Source: Cynocephalus volans
Taxonomy: Eukaryota; Chordata; Mammalia; Dermoptera; Cynocephalidae
Length of the DNA stretch: 64,000 nucleotides
NCBI RefSeq assembly: GCF_027409185.1
Contig: NC_084463.1
Span: 111,482,133-111,546,132 of the forward strand
Direction: 5' to 3'
The notes beneath the pieces are model-generated. The model was given only the letters and a program-made list of their open reading frames with translations. It was not told where the DNA came from and did no database searches. Shown here one piece after another: positions 1-11,005 of the stretch. How positions within the stretch are numbered: the stretch's first letter is position 1; every line of letters starts with the position of its first letter. Made by a program: the position numbers and the translations under genes.

Positions 1-759
1 AGAACCCAGCGCACATGCCAAAACTCCAGCGAGTGTGGGAGTAAAAAAAATATTGTTTAACATAGTCATTTTTAATGGAAGCAACTTATGGAGCTAATAA
101 TACTGATATTTTCAATGGGCCAGATTAAATTACGCTTCCCATTTTGTATCTTAATTAAAGGGATAAAAACTATTCCACATTTTAATTACCAAGTCTGTCT
201 CAAAAAGACTTAAATTAATATGGGAGTCATCGCCGTAGGAGAGCAGCCTTCTGCCAAGATTCACGAGGCCAGAGAGAGCACAGAGAACCGAATGGGGTTT
301 CCATCAGGGGTGAGGGCAGCTGCTGTGGAAATGTAGGCTCCTTGGATCTTCTAAAAGGATAAAAGCAGGAGCCTCGTGTATACCTGAGAGGCACGGCTGC
401 TTACTTTTCTAGAAGGGTCTATCTTCTACCTGTGAATCTTCTTTAAGGCATTTGAACACTGGATCTAGAAAATGTGAGAGTAACAAGGATGGTGGGAACA
501 GAGAATGTTCTGCTAATTCTGGCTCTGCCACAGCTCGTCTTCTCAGATGCCAGGCCCTGGGGTTTCTGGAGAACAAAAGTGGCTCTGCCTGAGGGGCCAG
601 CCTAGCAGACACCTCAAACAAATGTCCTGTGCAGGTGTAGGAGAGGACAGGTGCTGATGGCTTCCTTTTTCCCTCTGTCTGAAGAGAAAGACGGTGTGGG
701 CAAGGTCTGCTTGCTCCCACAGAGTGTTAAATCCTAATGCAGGCATGCCGGCAAACTTT

Positions 760-930
760 TTTATTTTATTAATTTGACTTATAAAATTTCACAAGTAATG
801 CATATTTGTAAAAAAAAAAAAATGTTTTTGAAAACACGTATAGGCAAAGATGAAAATTCAAAACAAAACAAAAACTGTAATCTCATGGACCAGAGACCAT
901 CACTAACACTTTGATGTGATTTCTTCTAGG
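760..930. repeat. Old L1-like 3' region fragment
   Basis: This AT-rich stretch has an A-run, a text resembling 'acaagtaatgcatatttgta', and a following 'aaaattcaaaac ... atctcatggaccagagacc'. It resembles the 3' untranslated part of old mammalian L1 (L1M type) elements. The identification rests on remembered consensus texture only, so it is tentative. Confidence 0.35.
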
Positions 931-1559
931 TTAGTTTGGCCCCGGCTCTCTCGGGGCCATGGGGGCGAGCAGAGGACAGTGCTCACATCCACCTGCACTT
1001 CTAAACTCTTGCTCCCCTCTCCACTGTATCCTCTCTCACTCTCTTCCCATCACCCTCCCTAGCTCTTCCAGCCTTTTCTGGCTCACTCCATTTCAATCAT
1101 GAGCAAGCTGCTCCTCCTTCACTTCCCAGAGGACAGTTACCACAAGTCTGTTGTATAATGACCTTTATTAAAGGCTTTGGGTACAATGGGATTTCAGCAA
1201 GGAAAAAGGAAGATTAGACACCATTATTCCCGCCTCAAGGACTTTTTTACTGCCTCTGTCTGCTAAGTCCAGGATGCTGCCACCAGATTGCTTGGTTCTG
1301 CTCTGTCTCCCCAAACTTTCCTCCCATCTCCTCTCTTCTCTGTTGTCTCATGTTCCCCCAAATTCCTTTCTCTTGAGCAGCCAACACTCTAGAGTTCCTA
1401 TTACTGTTACTTTGTTATGTAATTTAGTTCTTTTTGTCTCATTCTCTTACATACAGACCAGCTCAGGGCCTTCCCTGTCACAGGCCAGGGATCATCAAAG
1501 TCAAATAGTCAGTCATCTGCTGCAGAGATGAACTTGCCATCCCTCTGGAAGGTGAAGCA

Positions 1560-1900
1560 GGGAAGTTTTATTTCATTTTAATTTTTCTCCTTCCCATAAA
1601 ATCAAAGTCTTTAATGAATATTCTTTAGCTAAATGAGTGTATGTGTTGTGGGGGGCAACCATATTATTGAGCTCAGTTCCTAGAAGGCAAAGTCTAGGTG
1701 AGGAGATAAAAACAATTTCAAGGCTTTTGATACATTCTGCTGAATTGCCATGCAGAGACCATGCGATTTCACACTCCTCCAACAGTACGATGTGAGGGTC
1801 CGTTTCCCCTTACCCTGGCCAGCTTTGAATAATATCATTTAGAGGGGAAAAGAACTGGCCATTATGATGGGCACAAGTCACACCTGTATGTTGATGTAAT
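1560..1900. repeat. Old L1-like fragment
   Basis: The text around 1745-1830 (a 'tgccatgcagagaccatgcg' type sequence followed by 'cctccaacagtacgatgtg') resembles the region of old L1 elements that in many mammals reads as cap- and primer-like antisense ORF2/3' UTR sequence. It is diverged and its boundaries are unclear. Confidence 0.3.
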
Positions 1901-2959
1901 TTTGGATGCTATTTTTGAGCAGTGTGTGGCAGAGCCTGGGAAGAAGGAGCCCTCCATGGAAACCCCACAGGTCAGCTACCTGACATCAAGCTTCCAAATG
2001 GAATCTTAAGTTCTGCGTGGCCATTTATCAGAGTTTCCAAATGCCACTTTCCAATTTGGATCAGATCTTTCCTACATATTAATGCACTTCTGTTACGAGC
2101 GTATGCATTTTTGTTGTTCTACCCAAATCTGCATGTGAAACTCTAAAGAGCCTACAGGGTAAGGCAGCTCCCAGGGGGGAAAGGATTCAGTTGTTTCTCT
2201 TTGTGGCCCATGGTGACATCCTCAGAGGGTCACATAAAAGTCAGAATCATCTCAGGCAGCCCACTGTCAGTCTGCTGCTTCCCCTGTTGCTAAATGTTGG
2301 CTCCAGCCCAATTCTTCACCCCTATCTCCTCCTGCTCTGGGTATGGCCTGCTCCTGTTCTTTTGTTTTTTTCCATTCAAAGACAATGGATCTATGTTAGA
2401 AGGGTGTGGCCCCTTGCTTTGCTCAGAAGTTTTATTGGTGGTGGGCTCCAGGGCCCAGAACTAAGTTAGGCATTTCTTCAGAGATACCTCAGGCCAGGGA
2501 GAGCCAGGTGGTCAAACCCAAGTCTGAGTGATTTGGGAAAACCCTCCCCAGTCTCTGAAAACCTGCACTGCATTACCCTGGGGCCTGCCGTAAATGCCTT
2601 TGAGTGCCTGGGGCAGGGCCTCAATCTCTGAGCCCACAGGGGTTTGGACTCTAAAGAAAGTATCTGGAGTGTTTTTCTGCTACCCATTTTGTCACCCTCT
2701 GCTCCTCATCTTCCCCACACTTGGAGACAAGTGTCTTTACCAGGTGGACCCTGAGAGCTTGTTGGGAGGCTTTAGGATGAGAGGAGCATTTTACCCATTG
2801 CAAATAAAGAGCAGTGTGAATGGCTTGACTCTTTTAGCTAAGCTTGGGGCTCCCTGGTTGGTGTCAGTGCTGCCTTTTAAACCAGCATCCCCTTACCCTC
2901 AGTCATGCACCAAGGATAGGGGAGCCACAGTCCCCAGGATGTCAGCAGCAGTGCAGGTC

Positions 2960-3155
2960 CATGAATATGTCCATGTTCTAGCTCCCAGAACCTATGAATG
3001 TGACCTCATTTGGAAAAAGGGTCTTTGCAGATGTAATTGAGTTAAGAATCTTGCTATGGTTTGAATGTTTTTATCATTCAAACCATAGGAAGATTCTTAA
3101 CTCAATTACATCTTAAAGAATCATAGCAAGATTCTTAACTTAATTACATCTGGAC
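2960..3155. repeat. Inverted-duplication scar copied from the MLT1/MST junction near 4.65-4.79 kb
   Basis: Bases 2980-3067 read as the reverse complement of the MLT1-to-MST junction at about 4660-4760: 'agaacctatgaatgtga', then 'agatgtaatt', then 'cttgctatggtttgaat'. The sequence then folds back. Arm 3029-3067 and arm 3075-3113 form an inverted repeat of about 39 bp with one mismatch, separated by a 7-base spacer. A third partial copy ('atagcaagattcttaac') follows at 3122-3151. Because the same composite junction occurs in both places, this is better explained by templated duplication than by independent insertions. Confidence 0.7.
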
Positions 3156-3919
3156 TTAATTACCCTTGGACTCTCCTTGCTCATCCCCTTCAAACTCCAC
3201 TTTTCTCCATCATGGATTCTTGGCTCCACATCTCAATTTTAGTTCTGCACGTTGAGACTTTGAATTTGGTGTATATACTTTTTCTTCCAGGATCTCAGTT
3301 GTCCCAGGAACTTCACCTATCGTCAGCTTCTCTGCTTTCCAGGCTCCAAGATGCTGCAAGTAGGAATTTCTGTCTGGGCTCTGATCTGGTCCCTCAGCCA
3401 GGGCCTCTGCAGGCCCAGTGCCTGGCTTCCTTCACTCATGTGCAGGGGTGCTTAGCAGGATCAATGTGGACAGGAGAAGATGAAGGGCACCCCCTATCTC
3501 CATGTCAGAGGAGCTGAATCTAACCTGGCCCTCGCATCCTTCCTTCTAAAGGTACAATTCATGAAGACAGGGCCAGTTGCATACATGCCACCCATCCCCA
3601 TCCATACCTGTCAGACCACACCCTTCATCACAGGCAACACCATGTACACCTTTGGGCCTGCTTCTGCATACCTCAGCCCTAGTCAGCAGCAGACACCGAA
3701 GCTCTCCACCATCGATAAGACCCTGGACCTGCTCTGGCCGGGACCAGAAGGGCATCAAGGCTCAAGTGGATGAGGGAGTTTTTTGAGCTTCTACCATCAG
3801 TATGCAGTTCCTGGGGAAAGACTTGGGCTCTTAACCAATGACCCAGGACCAGCCTCAGCCCAAGGCCAGTAGATTGCTGGGATTTCCTGGTTTGACTCAA
3901 AGTCTTACCAGGCTCTAAT
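3156..3919. other. Host DNA, nothing recognised
   Basis: No repeat family or exon is recognised. Several overlapping short open frames exist between about 3.2 and 3.8 kb on both strands, but none has a recognisable domain. A degenerate processed copy of something cannot be excluded. Confidence 0.4.
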
Positions 3920-4792
3920 CTATATTGGTTTCCTAGGGCTGCCATAACAAGTGACCACAAACTGGGTACCATAAACAACAGAAACTTATTCTCTCCCCAT
4001 TACGGAGGCTGGAAGTCCAAAATCAGAGTGTTTGTTGGGTTGGTTCCTTCTGGAGGCTCTGCAGGAAACTTTTCTCTTCTAGCTTCCTGCAGCTGCGAGC
4101 AATCCTTGGTGCTCCTTGGCTTGTAGACATGTTGCTCCAATCTCTGCCTTTTTTTCCACATTACCTTCTCCTCTGTGTGTCTCACTTCCCTTCTGTTCTC
4201 TTCTAAGAACACTGGTCATTGGATGTAGGGACCACCTAGGTAACAGAGGGTGATCTCATCTTGAGATCTGTCTTAGTCCGCTTGTGCAGGTATATCAAAA
4301 TTCCTCACACTGGGTAATTCGTAAATAATAGAAATTTGTTTCCTACACTTCTGAAGGCTGGGAAGTTCAAGATCAAGGCACCAGCAGGTCCAGTGTTTGT
4401 GAAGGCCACTCTCTCTGCTTCTAAGGTGACACCTTGTTGCGGCATCCTCCCGAGGGGATGAACTCTGTGTCCTCACATGGCAGAAGGCAGAAGGGCAAAA
4501 AAGGGGTGAACTTCCTCTGTCAAACCCTTTTATAAGGGCACCTAATCCCATTCATGAATGCAGAGTCTTCATGACTCAACCACCTCCTAAAGGTCACGCC
4601 TGTAAATACTATTACATTGGGAATTAAGTTTCAACAGGAATTTTGTAGGGGACAAAAATATTCAAACCATAGCAAGATTTTAACTTAATTACATCTGCAT
4701 AGACCCTTTTCCAAATGAGATCACATTCATAGGTTCTAAGGGTTAGAACGTGGACCTATCTTTTTGGGGTCACCCTTTAATCAACCACAGAA
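3920..4792 (-). mobile_element. MLT1-type MaLR LTR, split by a younger MST-type LTR
   Basis: The left part begins around 'ggtttcctagggctgcc' and 'acaagtgaccacaaactgg', the typical antisense end of MLT1-type LTRs. The right part, 4675-4792, continues with 'cttaattacatctgcatag' and 'tccaaatgagatcacattc'. The two parts join into one element once the 406-bp MST-like LTR at 4269-4674 is removed. ERVL-MaLR elements of this kind are placental-mammal repeats. Confidence 0.75.
4269..4674 (-). mobile_element. MST/THE-type MaLR solo LTR nested in MLT1
   Basis: On the plus strand the element starts TGTCTTAGTCCG and ends AACCATAGCA. These are the inverted ends of an MST/THE-type LTR, whose sense strand begins TGCTATGGTTTGAAT. 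The flanks 'agatc' on the left and 'agatt' on the right fit a slightly decayed 5-bp target duplication. It is younger than the MLT1 it interrupts. MST and THE LTRs are best known from primates, so this element also bears on host identity. Confidence 0.7.
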
Positions 4793-4898
4793 TCTTACCC
4801 TGAAGCCCACCTGAAATGGCTCAATTCACATCCCTGTCCAGCTCCCCTAGAAGCTGGACCTCGTCTTCAGGAGGTACGGTGTGATAATATTGTCACAA
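4793..4898. other. Host DNA next to the 3' end of provirus A
   Basis: Short unassigned stretch. Its last four bases before the provirus are ACAA, which do not match the ACGT found just beyond the other end of provirus A (13655-13658). A normal 4-bp target duplication is therefore not visible. Confidence 0.6.
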
Positions 4899-5567
4899 TG
4901 AGAGACGCCTGATTTGGGCAATCACTCAGTCAGGAGAGACCCTCCCAAGGAACAACGAGACCACGGCTTCGGATGCAATTAGCAAGAGGTTTTATTGAAT
5001 ACACGGGTACCCGGGCGGCTCAGTCTCTCGGTGGACTGGCGCGCCGAGTAGAGTTTTTGAGCTTGTTTTATAGCAAAAAGCGCGGGTACAGAAGCGAGAA
5101 GCAAGGTAATTGGTCGGTTTAAACAAGGCCAGGGGTGGGCTCCGGTCATGTGGGAGTTCTTGAAACAGTTGAAGGGCGCCCTGGAAACTGCTCTGGGAGG
5201 CCTAGTGCAAGCTGATAACAGAAGCTGAAAGAAGCGAGTTAATCACTTAGGGACAGCAAAAACTTTCACAGGGCGGTTTCTTCCTTAGGTTGTCTAGATA
5301 CATCCAGATACAGCTCTTGGTGTTATCAGTCAGAGACAGCATAGGTGGGAAACAGCAAAGGCAGGCAGAACTTAAAATTTTTCTAAGTACAGCACAATTT
5401 TTAACCTTCAATTTTCACCACAGGTGTTGGGGGGCTTTTAAACAAGAACACTTTTCAAACAGTAAAAATGGCATAAGCTAAATCAGTCTACCTCGCACAC
5501 CCCTTTATGAATTTCTTGGCCTTGCGGAATGGCGTTACTGCGGCTAGCTTGGAAAACACTTCTTTCA
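4899..5567 (-). repeat. Provirus A 3' LTR (669 bp)
   Basis: In sense orientation it begins TGAAAGAAGTG (plus-strand end 5567) and ends CTCTCA (plus-strand start 4899). The TATA box TATAAAA lies at 5066-5072 as its complement and the poly(A) signal AATAAA at 4991-4996 as its complement. The U3 has a block of about 330 bp that is absent from the LTRs of provirus B, and a single copy of the CCAAT-containing promoter unit. The outer terminus is followed on the sense strand by host TTGT. Confidence 0.93.
4991..4996 (-). terminator. Poly(A) signal AATAAA in the provirus A 3' LTR
   Basis: Plus strand TTTATT, complement AATAAA, lies in the R region about 75 bases downstream of the TATA box. This is the usual gammaretroviral arrangement, and the signal ends proviral transcripts. 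Confidence 0.85.
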
Positions 5568-5583
5568 TTCCCCCATTTCTCTT
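5568..5583 (-). other. Polypurine tract of provirus A
   Basis: Immediately upstream of the 3' LTR the sense strand reads AAGAGAAATGGGGGAA, an RNase H-resistant purine run that primes plus-strand DNA synthesis in this family. The position directly next to TGAAAG is exactly as expected. Confidence 0.85.
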
Positions 5584-5610
5584 GTGGGAAGCTCTAATCT
5601 TAGAGCGAAT

Positions 5611-7620
5611 TTAGAGGTTGTCTTCGTTGTCTAGGGTCTGATACTTTTGTCTAAGGACCAGAATTTTTACTGCACTTACCCTGTCATTGATGAACTGGAC
5701 TAACCTATTGATGATGCAGGGCCCGAGGGTGAACAACAGAAGGAGGAGCAATAGGGGCCCGGCGATGGTTGATAGGAGGGTAGTGAACCAAGGGGAGCTA
5801 TTGAACCACCCTTCATACCAGTTTTGGTTTTTCTGGCGCTCCATCTGTCTTTTATCTAGTCTCTCTTTGAGTTTTCTCATGGAGTCTCGCACCACACCTG
5901 AGTGGTCTACATAAAAACAGCACTCTTCTTTTAGGGCCGCGCAGAGGCCTCCTTCTTTTAGAAACAGTAGGTCAAGGCCTCTTCTATTTTGGAGTACTAC
6001 CTCCGATAGGGAAGTCAGCGAGTCCTCCAGCTTGCTGATTGAGTCCTGGAGGACCCGGAGGTCAGTATCCATGGCGGTCTGGAGGCTGGTTAGGCCTTGT
6101 TGGAGGTCTATGGGCCCTTTAACTAGGGCGGATGCGCCAGTACCTATACCTGCTGCGACCCCCAACCCCAGAAGAACAGCTAGGGTAAGTGAGACAGGCT
6201 CTCTTTTAACCCTGGGGTGAGGATCGTCATAGGCCTGCAACAAAGTTTCTTCAGAATGGTAATAGATGCGAGGGACCAGCTGGATCAGGATACAGAAATC
6301 TTTAGACTGATTAAAAACTGAGGTGGAGAGGCAGGGGGTGAGGCCGGTGCTGCAGGCCCACCAGCTATGGTTGGTGGGGAGCAGGTACTGATGGTTCGTG
6401 GAGGAGTTGATGGGTAGGGTCTGATTGCAAAGATGCTGATGGGTAGAGGGCACCTTTCCTATGCACGACCCGTGTCCTGAGACCTCAGTGAGGGTAAGCT
6501 TTCCTTGGCTCTCCCAGCGGCACTGGGTATAGTTGGAGGTATAAGTGAAGGCCCCTCCTAAGGAGGCAACTCCTTCATAATAAGGGGGACCCAAGGCCAA
6601 ACAGAGCCAGCAAGACTTTGTGGCGTCTGGGTCGGTAGCATTTAAGGCTAGGAAGGCCCCCCTCACAAGGCCAAAGAGTCTGTCGCCCGTGGTGGGAGAC
6701 AGGGTGTTCAGGACAACACTTCCCTCCAGTACCGTGGGGACTTGGCTAGGAGCCGCCGAGGGTTGAGAGATGGGCGGCGCTTCCCTCGTTGGGGAAGGGG
6801 GGTTTTTGTTAGGGGGTCCTTGTTTCGCAAGGACGGAGTTGGGGCCCACTGTCTCAGCTGGCTTGCTGGTGATCTCTAACCGAATGGTCAACTGTACGCC
6901 TGGATATCCAGACACATAGAATCCCAATCCCCAGGTTTTTCCTATTATCCACTCTTTGGATTGCCGTCCTTGTTCTGTGAAACTTATTTTAAGGGGGTTA
7001 CACCAGCCGGTTTTTTCACAGGTTGCCAGTAGGGCACCCCATGATCGCTCTGTGTCATTCCATTTTACAGTTATGAGGTCCCAGGAGGACGTAGGTTGCC
7101 AATAAACAGTCCCCGTGGTTTCACAACCCCATTCTTTACAATACAGGGATTCTAGCCCTCCACACCTTCTAGCTTCTGAAAGGGACCGGCCATCCCGGGG
7201 ACACACGTAGAAGGTGGAACTTGCCATTCTGGTCCTAGCCTTAGGGTAGCTGCATCCTATGGCTCCCCAGGTGATCTGTCTATAAGCATTCTCATAGTTT
7301 GAGTCAGGGGGTCTGACTCTCTTAGAGGTTGATACATCGGTTTCTGGGATATCCCAGGACTCAAGACCGGCCGCCAGGGCACATACATCAGGTGTAAGAA
7401 TGGGCCACCAAGTCCAAGGGGGCTGGACTTTCTCTGTCTTCCAGACAACGTTCCCAGTTTGGGACAGTACCTGCCAGGTGAGGGTCACAGGCTGGTGAGG
7501 GTTTTCACTCCAACTCGTTCTGCCGCCGCCGAAAACGCAGCTTAAGAGGATGATCAGTCTTTTCCAGCTCCCAAGACTCATCTGGTGCCGAGGGTGGTGC
7601 AGGCTTGAGGTGAGAAGCAT
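5611..7620 (-). CDS. env: Env polyprotein of provirus A (669 aa)
   Basis: Envelope precursor for receptor binding (SU) and membrane fusion (TM), made from a spliced mRNA. It starts at an ATG inside the end of pol (overlap 116 bp), as in other gammaretroviruses. Visible parts: signal peptide with hydrophobic core near residues 21-31; SU receptor-binding region with a CETTG motif at 166-170; a proline-rich hinge near 259-297; the CWLC isomerase motif at 337-340; a furin site RVKR at 470-473 followed by a hydrophobic fusion peptide; the CX6CC motif at 560-568; a membrane anchor near 612-636; and a short cytoplasmic tail. Sequence texture is closest to the GALV/KoRV group, known to use the PiT-1 phosphate transporter, but receptor use here is inference. 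It differs from the Env of provirus B at about 18 residues, including two Lys/Arg differences near the CX6CC motif. The frame is intact. Confidence 0.96.
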   Translation of the reverse strand: MLLTSSLHHPRHQMSLGSWKRLIILLSCVFGGGRTSWSENPHQPVTLTWQVLSQTGNVVWKTEKVQPPWTWWPILTPDVCALAAGLESWDIPETDVSTSKRVRPPDSNYENAYRQITWGAIGCSYPKARTRMASSTFYVCPRDGRSLSEARRCGGLESLYCKEWGCETTGTVYWQPTSSWDLITVKWNDTERSWGALLATCEKTGWCNPLKISFTEQGRQSKEWIIGKTWGLGFYVSGYPGVQLTIRLEITSKPAETVGPNSVLAKQGPPNKNPPSPTREAPPISQPSAAPSQVPTVLEGSVVLNTLSPTTGDRLFGLVRGAFLALNATDPDATKSCWLCLALGPPYYEGVASLGGAFTYTSNYTQCRWESQGKLTLTEVSGHGSCIGKVPSTHQHLCNQTLPINSSTNHQYLLPTNHSWWACSTGLTPCLSTSVFNQSKDFCILIQLVPRIYYHSEETLLQAYDDPHPRVKREPVSLTLAVLLGLGVAAGIGTGASALVKGPIDLQQGLTSLQTAMDTDLRVLQDSISKLEDSLTSLSEVVLQNRRGLDLLFLKEGGLCAALKEECCFYVDHSGVVRDSMRKLKERLDKRQMERQKNQNWYEGWFNSSPWFTTLLSTIAGPLLLLLLLFTLGPCIINRLVQFINDRVSAVKILVLRQKYQTLDNEDNL

Positions 7621-10600
7621 GGACCCAGGCAGCGATACCGTCGACTTTTACTGCGGTCGGGGTGGTCAGCAACACCAGGTACGGGCCTTTCCACCGAGGC
7701 TCAAGGCTGCTGGGTCGGTGGCGTCTGACAAGCACTCGGTCTCCGACCTGGAACGGGTGGGGGATTGTCACGGTACCGGGCTTGTACACCTCCTTGATCT
7801 GGTCCCAGATCTGGGTCTTCACAACTTCTAAAGCCTTTAAATGAGTAAATAAGACAGGGAGAAAATTATCATCGGGACTCAATGTCCCTCCAGACTCGAG
7901 TATGGGGGGCGGTCCCCCATAGAGAATTTCATAAGGAGTTAGACCAAACTGGCCAGGGGTATTCCTGGCTCTGAGCAGCGCTAAGGGAAGGAGGGCCACC
8001 CAGTCTTTTCCACCGGTCTCTAAGGCTAATTTGGTTAAGGTCTCTTTGATTGTCCTGTTCATTCTTTCTACCTGACCTGAGCTCTGGGGTCTATACGCAC
8101 AGTGTAACTTCCAATTTATCCCCAGTTGAGTGGCCAGTCCCTGACTTATCTGAGCAACAAAGGCTGGGCCATTGTCTGACCCGAGTACCTTAGGGATCCC
8201 GAAGCGGGGTAGAATTTCCTCTAATATCTTTTTGCAGACGGTCAGGGCCGTTTCAGTTTTGGTAGGAAAAGCTTCTACCCATCCGGAAAAAGTGTCTATG
8301 AATACCAGCAGATACCTGTTTCCATACCGGCCAGGCTTTACCTCTGTGAAGTCTACCTCCCAGTACACGCCGGGTCGATCTCCTCGTTGTCTCTTTCCGA
8401 TCTCTCGGTAGGTTGGGACCGCATTAGTCATGACACAAGCCTGACACCGACTGGTGACCTCGCGAACTACAGACTGGAGGTTCGGGATGAGGAGGCTGGT
8501 GCGGTTTACTAATTGGAGAAGCTTTTCTGGTCCTAAGTGTGTCAACTGATGCAACCGCTGAATAAATTCTTTCCCCCGGTCAGGGGTGAGCTCTCTTGGC
8601 TCGGCCTTAACCTGGGCGGGTTCGATTAGCTCTTGAGGTTTTGTAGTTTCTGCCAGCACTCTGGTCGACAGGGCGGCTTGTTTTGCAGCCTCGTCGGCCC
8701 TCCGGTTCCCGGTGGCCACAGGGTCATTTCCCCTCTGGTGGCCGGGGCAGTGGATAATGGCGACCCGCTTAGGGAGGTGAATGGCCTCTAGCAGGGCCAA
8801 AATTTCTTCCTTGTTTTTAATGTCTTTTCCCGCAGAAGTGAGCAACCCCCTCTGTTTATATATTGCCCCATGAATGTGAGCAGTGGCAAAAGCATACCTG
8901 CTGTCGGTGTAGATGTTGATGTTTTTTCCTTCGGCCAGGCGTAATGCCTGCGTCAAAGCCACTAGTTCGGCCTTCTGGGCTGACGTACCTTCTGGCAGGC
9001 TGCTTGTCCACACCGTCCGCTTGCCATCTACGATGGCGGCCCCTGCTCTCCGTTTACCCTCCGCGATGAAACTGCTACCGTCCGTATACCAGGCTGGCAC
9101 CCCGGGCAATGGCTGGTCCTTCAGGTCTCGTCGAGTTCCAGTTTCTTCGGCGAGGATCTCTGAGCACCTGTGTACTGGGGTGGCTTCCGACTCGACTGGT
9201 AGGAGGGTAGCTGGGTTCAGGACGGCAGGGGGTGCAAACGATATCCTTTCATTTAGCAGCAGGCTCTGGTAATGAGTCATCCTGGCATTGGTCATCCACC
9301 GGTCGGGGGGCTGCCGCACAATGCTTTCGAGGCTATGGGAAGCAATCACAGTCACATTCTGTCCCAAGGTTAACTTATCAGCGTCCTTGAGAAGGAGTGC
9401 CACGGCTGCAACCGCTTTCAGGCAGGTTGGCCACCCGCTAGCCACCGGATCCAATTTTTTTGATAGGTAAGCTACTGGCCGCCGCCAGGGTCCTAAAGTC
9501 TGAGTAAGCACTCCCCGGGCCACACCGGCCCTCTCATCTACGTATAGAGTAAATGGTTTGGTGAGGTCTGGGAGGGCCAAAGCGGGGGCTGACAGCAAGG
9601 CTTTTTTTATGTGGTCAAAAGCTTTCTGATGTTCCTCAGTCCAGGTAAAAGGGATGCTTTCCTTTGTTAAGGGATACAGGGGTGCAGCTATGGAAGCAAA
9701 CCCAGGGATCCAGAGCCTGCAGAATCCTGCAGTGCCCAGAAATTCACGGACCTGTCTGGGGGTCGTGGGAGCGGGGATCTTCATAACAGTAGCCTTTCGG
9801 GCCGGGGTCAGCCATCTTTTTCCCCCCCTGAGTAGGTACCCCAGATAGGTGACCTCTCTTTGGCAGAGCTGGGCCTTTTTAGCCGATACCCGGTACCCTA
9901 ATTTACTCAATTCCTGTAGGAGCTTCTGTGTCCCTTCTTTGCAGTCTCTATATGTGGGGGCTGCCACCAAGAGGTCGTCTACATATTGGAGTAGCACTAC
10001 CTGAGGGTTGAGGGCCCTAAAGGGGGCCAAATCTCGGTGGAGGGCCTCGTCGAAGAGAGTGGGAGAGTTCTTGAACCCTTGGGGCAGCCGTGTCCAGGTC
10101 AACTGACCTGTGTTACCTTTTTCTGGGTCTTTCCACTCGAACGCGAATAGCGGCTGGCTGCTGGGGTGTAGCTTGAGGCAGAAAAAGGCATCCTTGAGAT
10201 CTAAGACTGAATACCAAGTGTGGCTGGGCGGAAGGGAACTCAGAAGGCTGTAAGGGTTTGGGACGGTGGGATGAATATCCTGTACCCTTTTATTAATTTC
10301 TCTCAGGTCTTGGACTGGCCGATAGTCATTGGTCCCTGGCTTTTTTACAGGTAGTAGAGGGGTATTCCAGGGCGATTGACAGGGCACCAAGACCCCTAGG
10401 TCTAAGAACCTCTGGATGTGGGGTCTGATACCTTCCCGGGCTTCCTTGCTCATTGGATATTGTCGAACAGCCACCGGTGAGGCACCTGATCTTAGTTCCA
10501 CTACCACTGGTGGGACTTGATTGGCCAGTCCCATGCCTGCCCTCTCTGCCCATACAGTGGGAAAAAGTTGGAGCCAGGATGGGTCGATAGAGGAGGGACC

Positions 10601-10999
10601 TGGCTTTTCATGTAGCCGGTATTCTTCTTCTAGGTTCAGGGTCAGGCACAGTGTAGGGCGGTCTTCCCATGTTACTTGTGGGCCCTCAGCAGAAAACTGG
10701 ATCTGGGCCTTTAGTTTGGTTAAGAGGTCCCTACCCAACAAAGGGGCGGGGCACTCGGGTATGACCAGAAAGGAGTGGGTCACCTGTTTATGTCCAGCCT
10801 TTAAAAGTCTCTTTGTGGTCCAGGGGTAGACTTTGCTCCCTGTTGCTCCTTGTACGACTGTCCGTCTGGACCCTACCCTTCCCAGGGGTTGGGTCAAAAC
10901 TGAATGTTCAGCCCCGGTATCGACCAGGAACTCAATGGGAGTCCCCTCCACAGTCAGTGTTATCCTGGGTTCGGGGAGGGGGTCCGAACCTTGACTCCC
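7505..10999 (-). CDS. pol: Pro-Pol of provirus A (1164 codons after the gag UAG)
   Basis: Protease, reverse transcriptase/RNase H and integrase, made as a Gag-Pol fusion by reading through the UAG at 11000-11002; the frame continues without an ATG. Counting from the codon after UAG: protease DTG near 27-29; RT YVDD at 339-342; RNase H acidic residues in YTDG (about 640), KAEL (about 678), TDSRY (about 699) and RADE (about 769); integrase HHCC zinc site at 817, 821, 852 and 855; catalytic DDE at 883, 942 and 978 with the standard 35-residue D-to-E spacing. The C-terminal integrase region ends in a basic stretch overlapping env. All catalytic motifs are present and there is no stop or frameshift. 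About 14 residues differ from provirus B. Translation depends on host ribosomal readthrough. Confidence 0.96.
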   Translation of the reverse strand, partial: GSQGSDPLPEPRITLTVEGTPIEFLVDTGAEHSVLTQPLGRVGSRRTVVQGATGSKVYPWTTKRLLKAGHKQVTHSFLVIPECPAPLLGRDLLTKLKAQIQFSAEGPQVTWEDRPTLCLTLNLEEEYRLHEKPGPSSIDPSWLQLFPTVWAERAGMGLANQVPPVVVELRSGASPVAVRQYPMSKEAREGIRPHIQRFLDLGVLVPCQSPWNTPLLPVKKPGTNDYRPVQDLREINKRVQDIHPTVPNPYSLLSSLPPSHTWYSVLDLKDAFFCLKLHPSSQPLFAFEWKDPEKGNTGQLTWTRLPQGFKNSPTLFDEALHRDLAPFRALNPQVVLLQYVDDLLVAAPTYRDCKEGTQKLLQELSKLGYRVSAKKAQLCQREVTYLGYLLRGGKRWLTPARKATVMKIPAPTTPRQVREFLGTAGFCRLWIPGFASIAAPLYPLTKESIPFTWTEEHQKAFDHIKKALLSAPALALPDLTKPFTLYVDERAGVARGVLTQTLGPWRRPVAYLSKKLDPVASGWPTCLKAVAAVALLLKDADKLTLGQNVTVIASHSLESIVRQPPDRWMTNARMTHYQSLLLNERISFAPPAVLNPATLLPVESEATPVHRCSEILAEETGTRRDLKDQPLPGVPAWYTDGSSFIAEGKRRAGAAIVDGKRTVWTSSLPEGTSAQKAELVALTQALRLAEGKNINIYTDSRYAFATAHIHGAIYKQRGLLTSAGKDIKNKEEILALLEAIHLPKRVAIIHCPGHQRGNDPVATGNRRADEAAKQAALSTRVLAETTKPQELIEPAQVKAEPRELTPDRGKEFIQRLHQLTHLGPEKLLQLVNRTSLLIPNLQSVVREVTSRCQACVMTNAVPTYREIGKRQRGDRPGVYWEVDFTEVKPGRYGNRYLLVFIDTFSGWVEAFPTKTETALTVCKKILEEILPRFGIPKVLGSDNGPAFVAQISQGLATQLGINWKLHCAYRPQSSGQVERMNRTIKETLTKLALETGGKDWVALLPLALLRARNTPGQFGLTPYEILYGGPPPILESGGTLSPDDNFLPVLFTHLKALEVVKTQIWDQIKEVYKPGTVTIPHPFQVGDRVLVRRHRPSSLEPRWKGPYLVLLTTPTAVKVDGIAAWVHASHLKPAPPSAPDESWELEKTDHPLKLRFRRRQNELE

Positions 11000-11005
11000 C
11001 TAGTC
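10940..11005 (-). promoter_or_regulatory. Gag-Pol UAG readthrough signal, provirus A
   Basis: The sense strand reads GAC-TAG-GGG, then a purine-rich spacer, then a C-rich block able to pair with a later GGAGGGGA. This matches the gammaretroviral pseudoknot downstream of a UAG stop. No frame change is needed, because gag and pol are in the same frame. Confidence 0.8.

Larger units (their letters stand above)
1..2959. other. Host intergenic DNA, no gene recognised
   Basis: No convincing exon, RNA gene or young mobile element is seen. Open frames here are short and on both strands, with no recognisable domain. Two stretches look like old L1 remnants and are listed separately. The rest is ordinary mixed-composition mammalian intergenic or intronic sequence. 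Confidence 0.6.

Noticed and set aside
5290-5481. 63-codon frame repeated exactly at 13377-13568
   Set aside because: It is the same stretch of the two LTRs of provirus A; the repeat comes from LTR identity, not from a gene pair.
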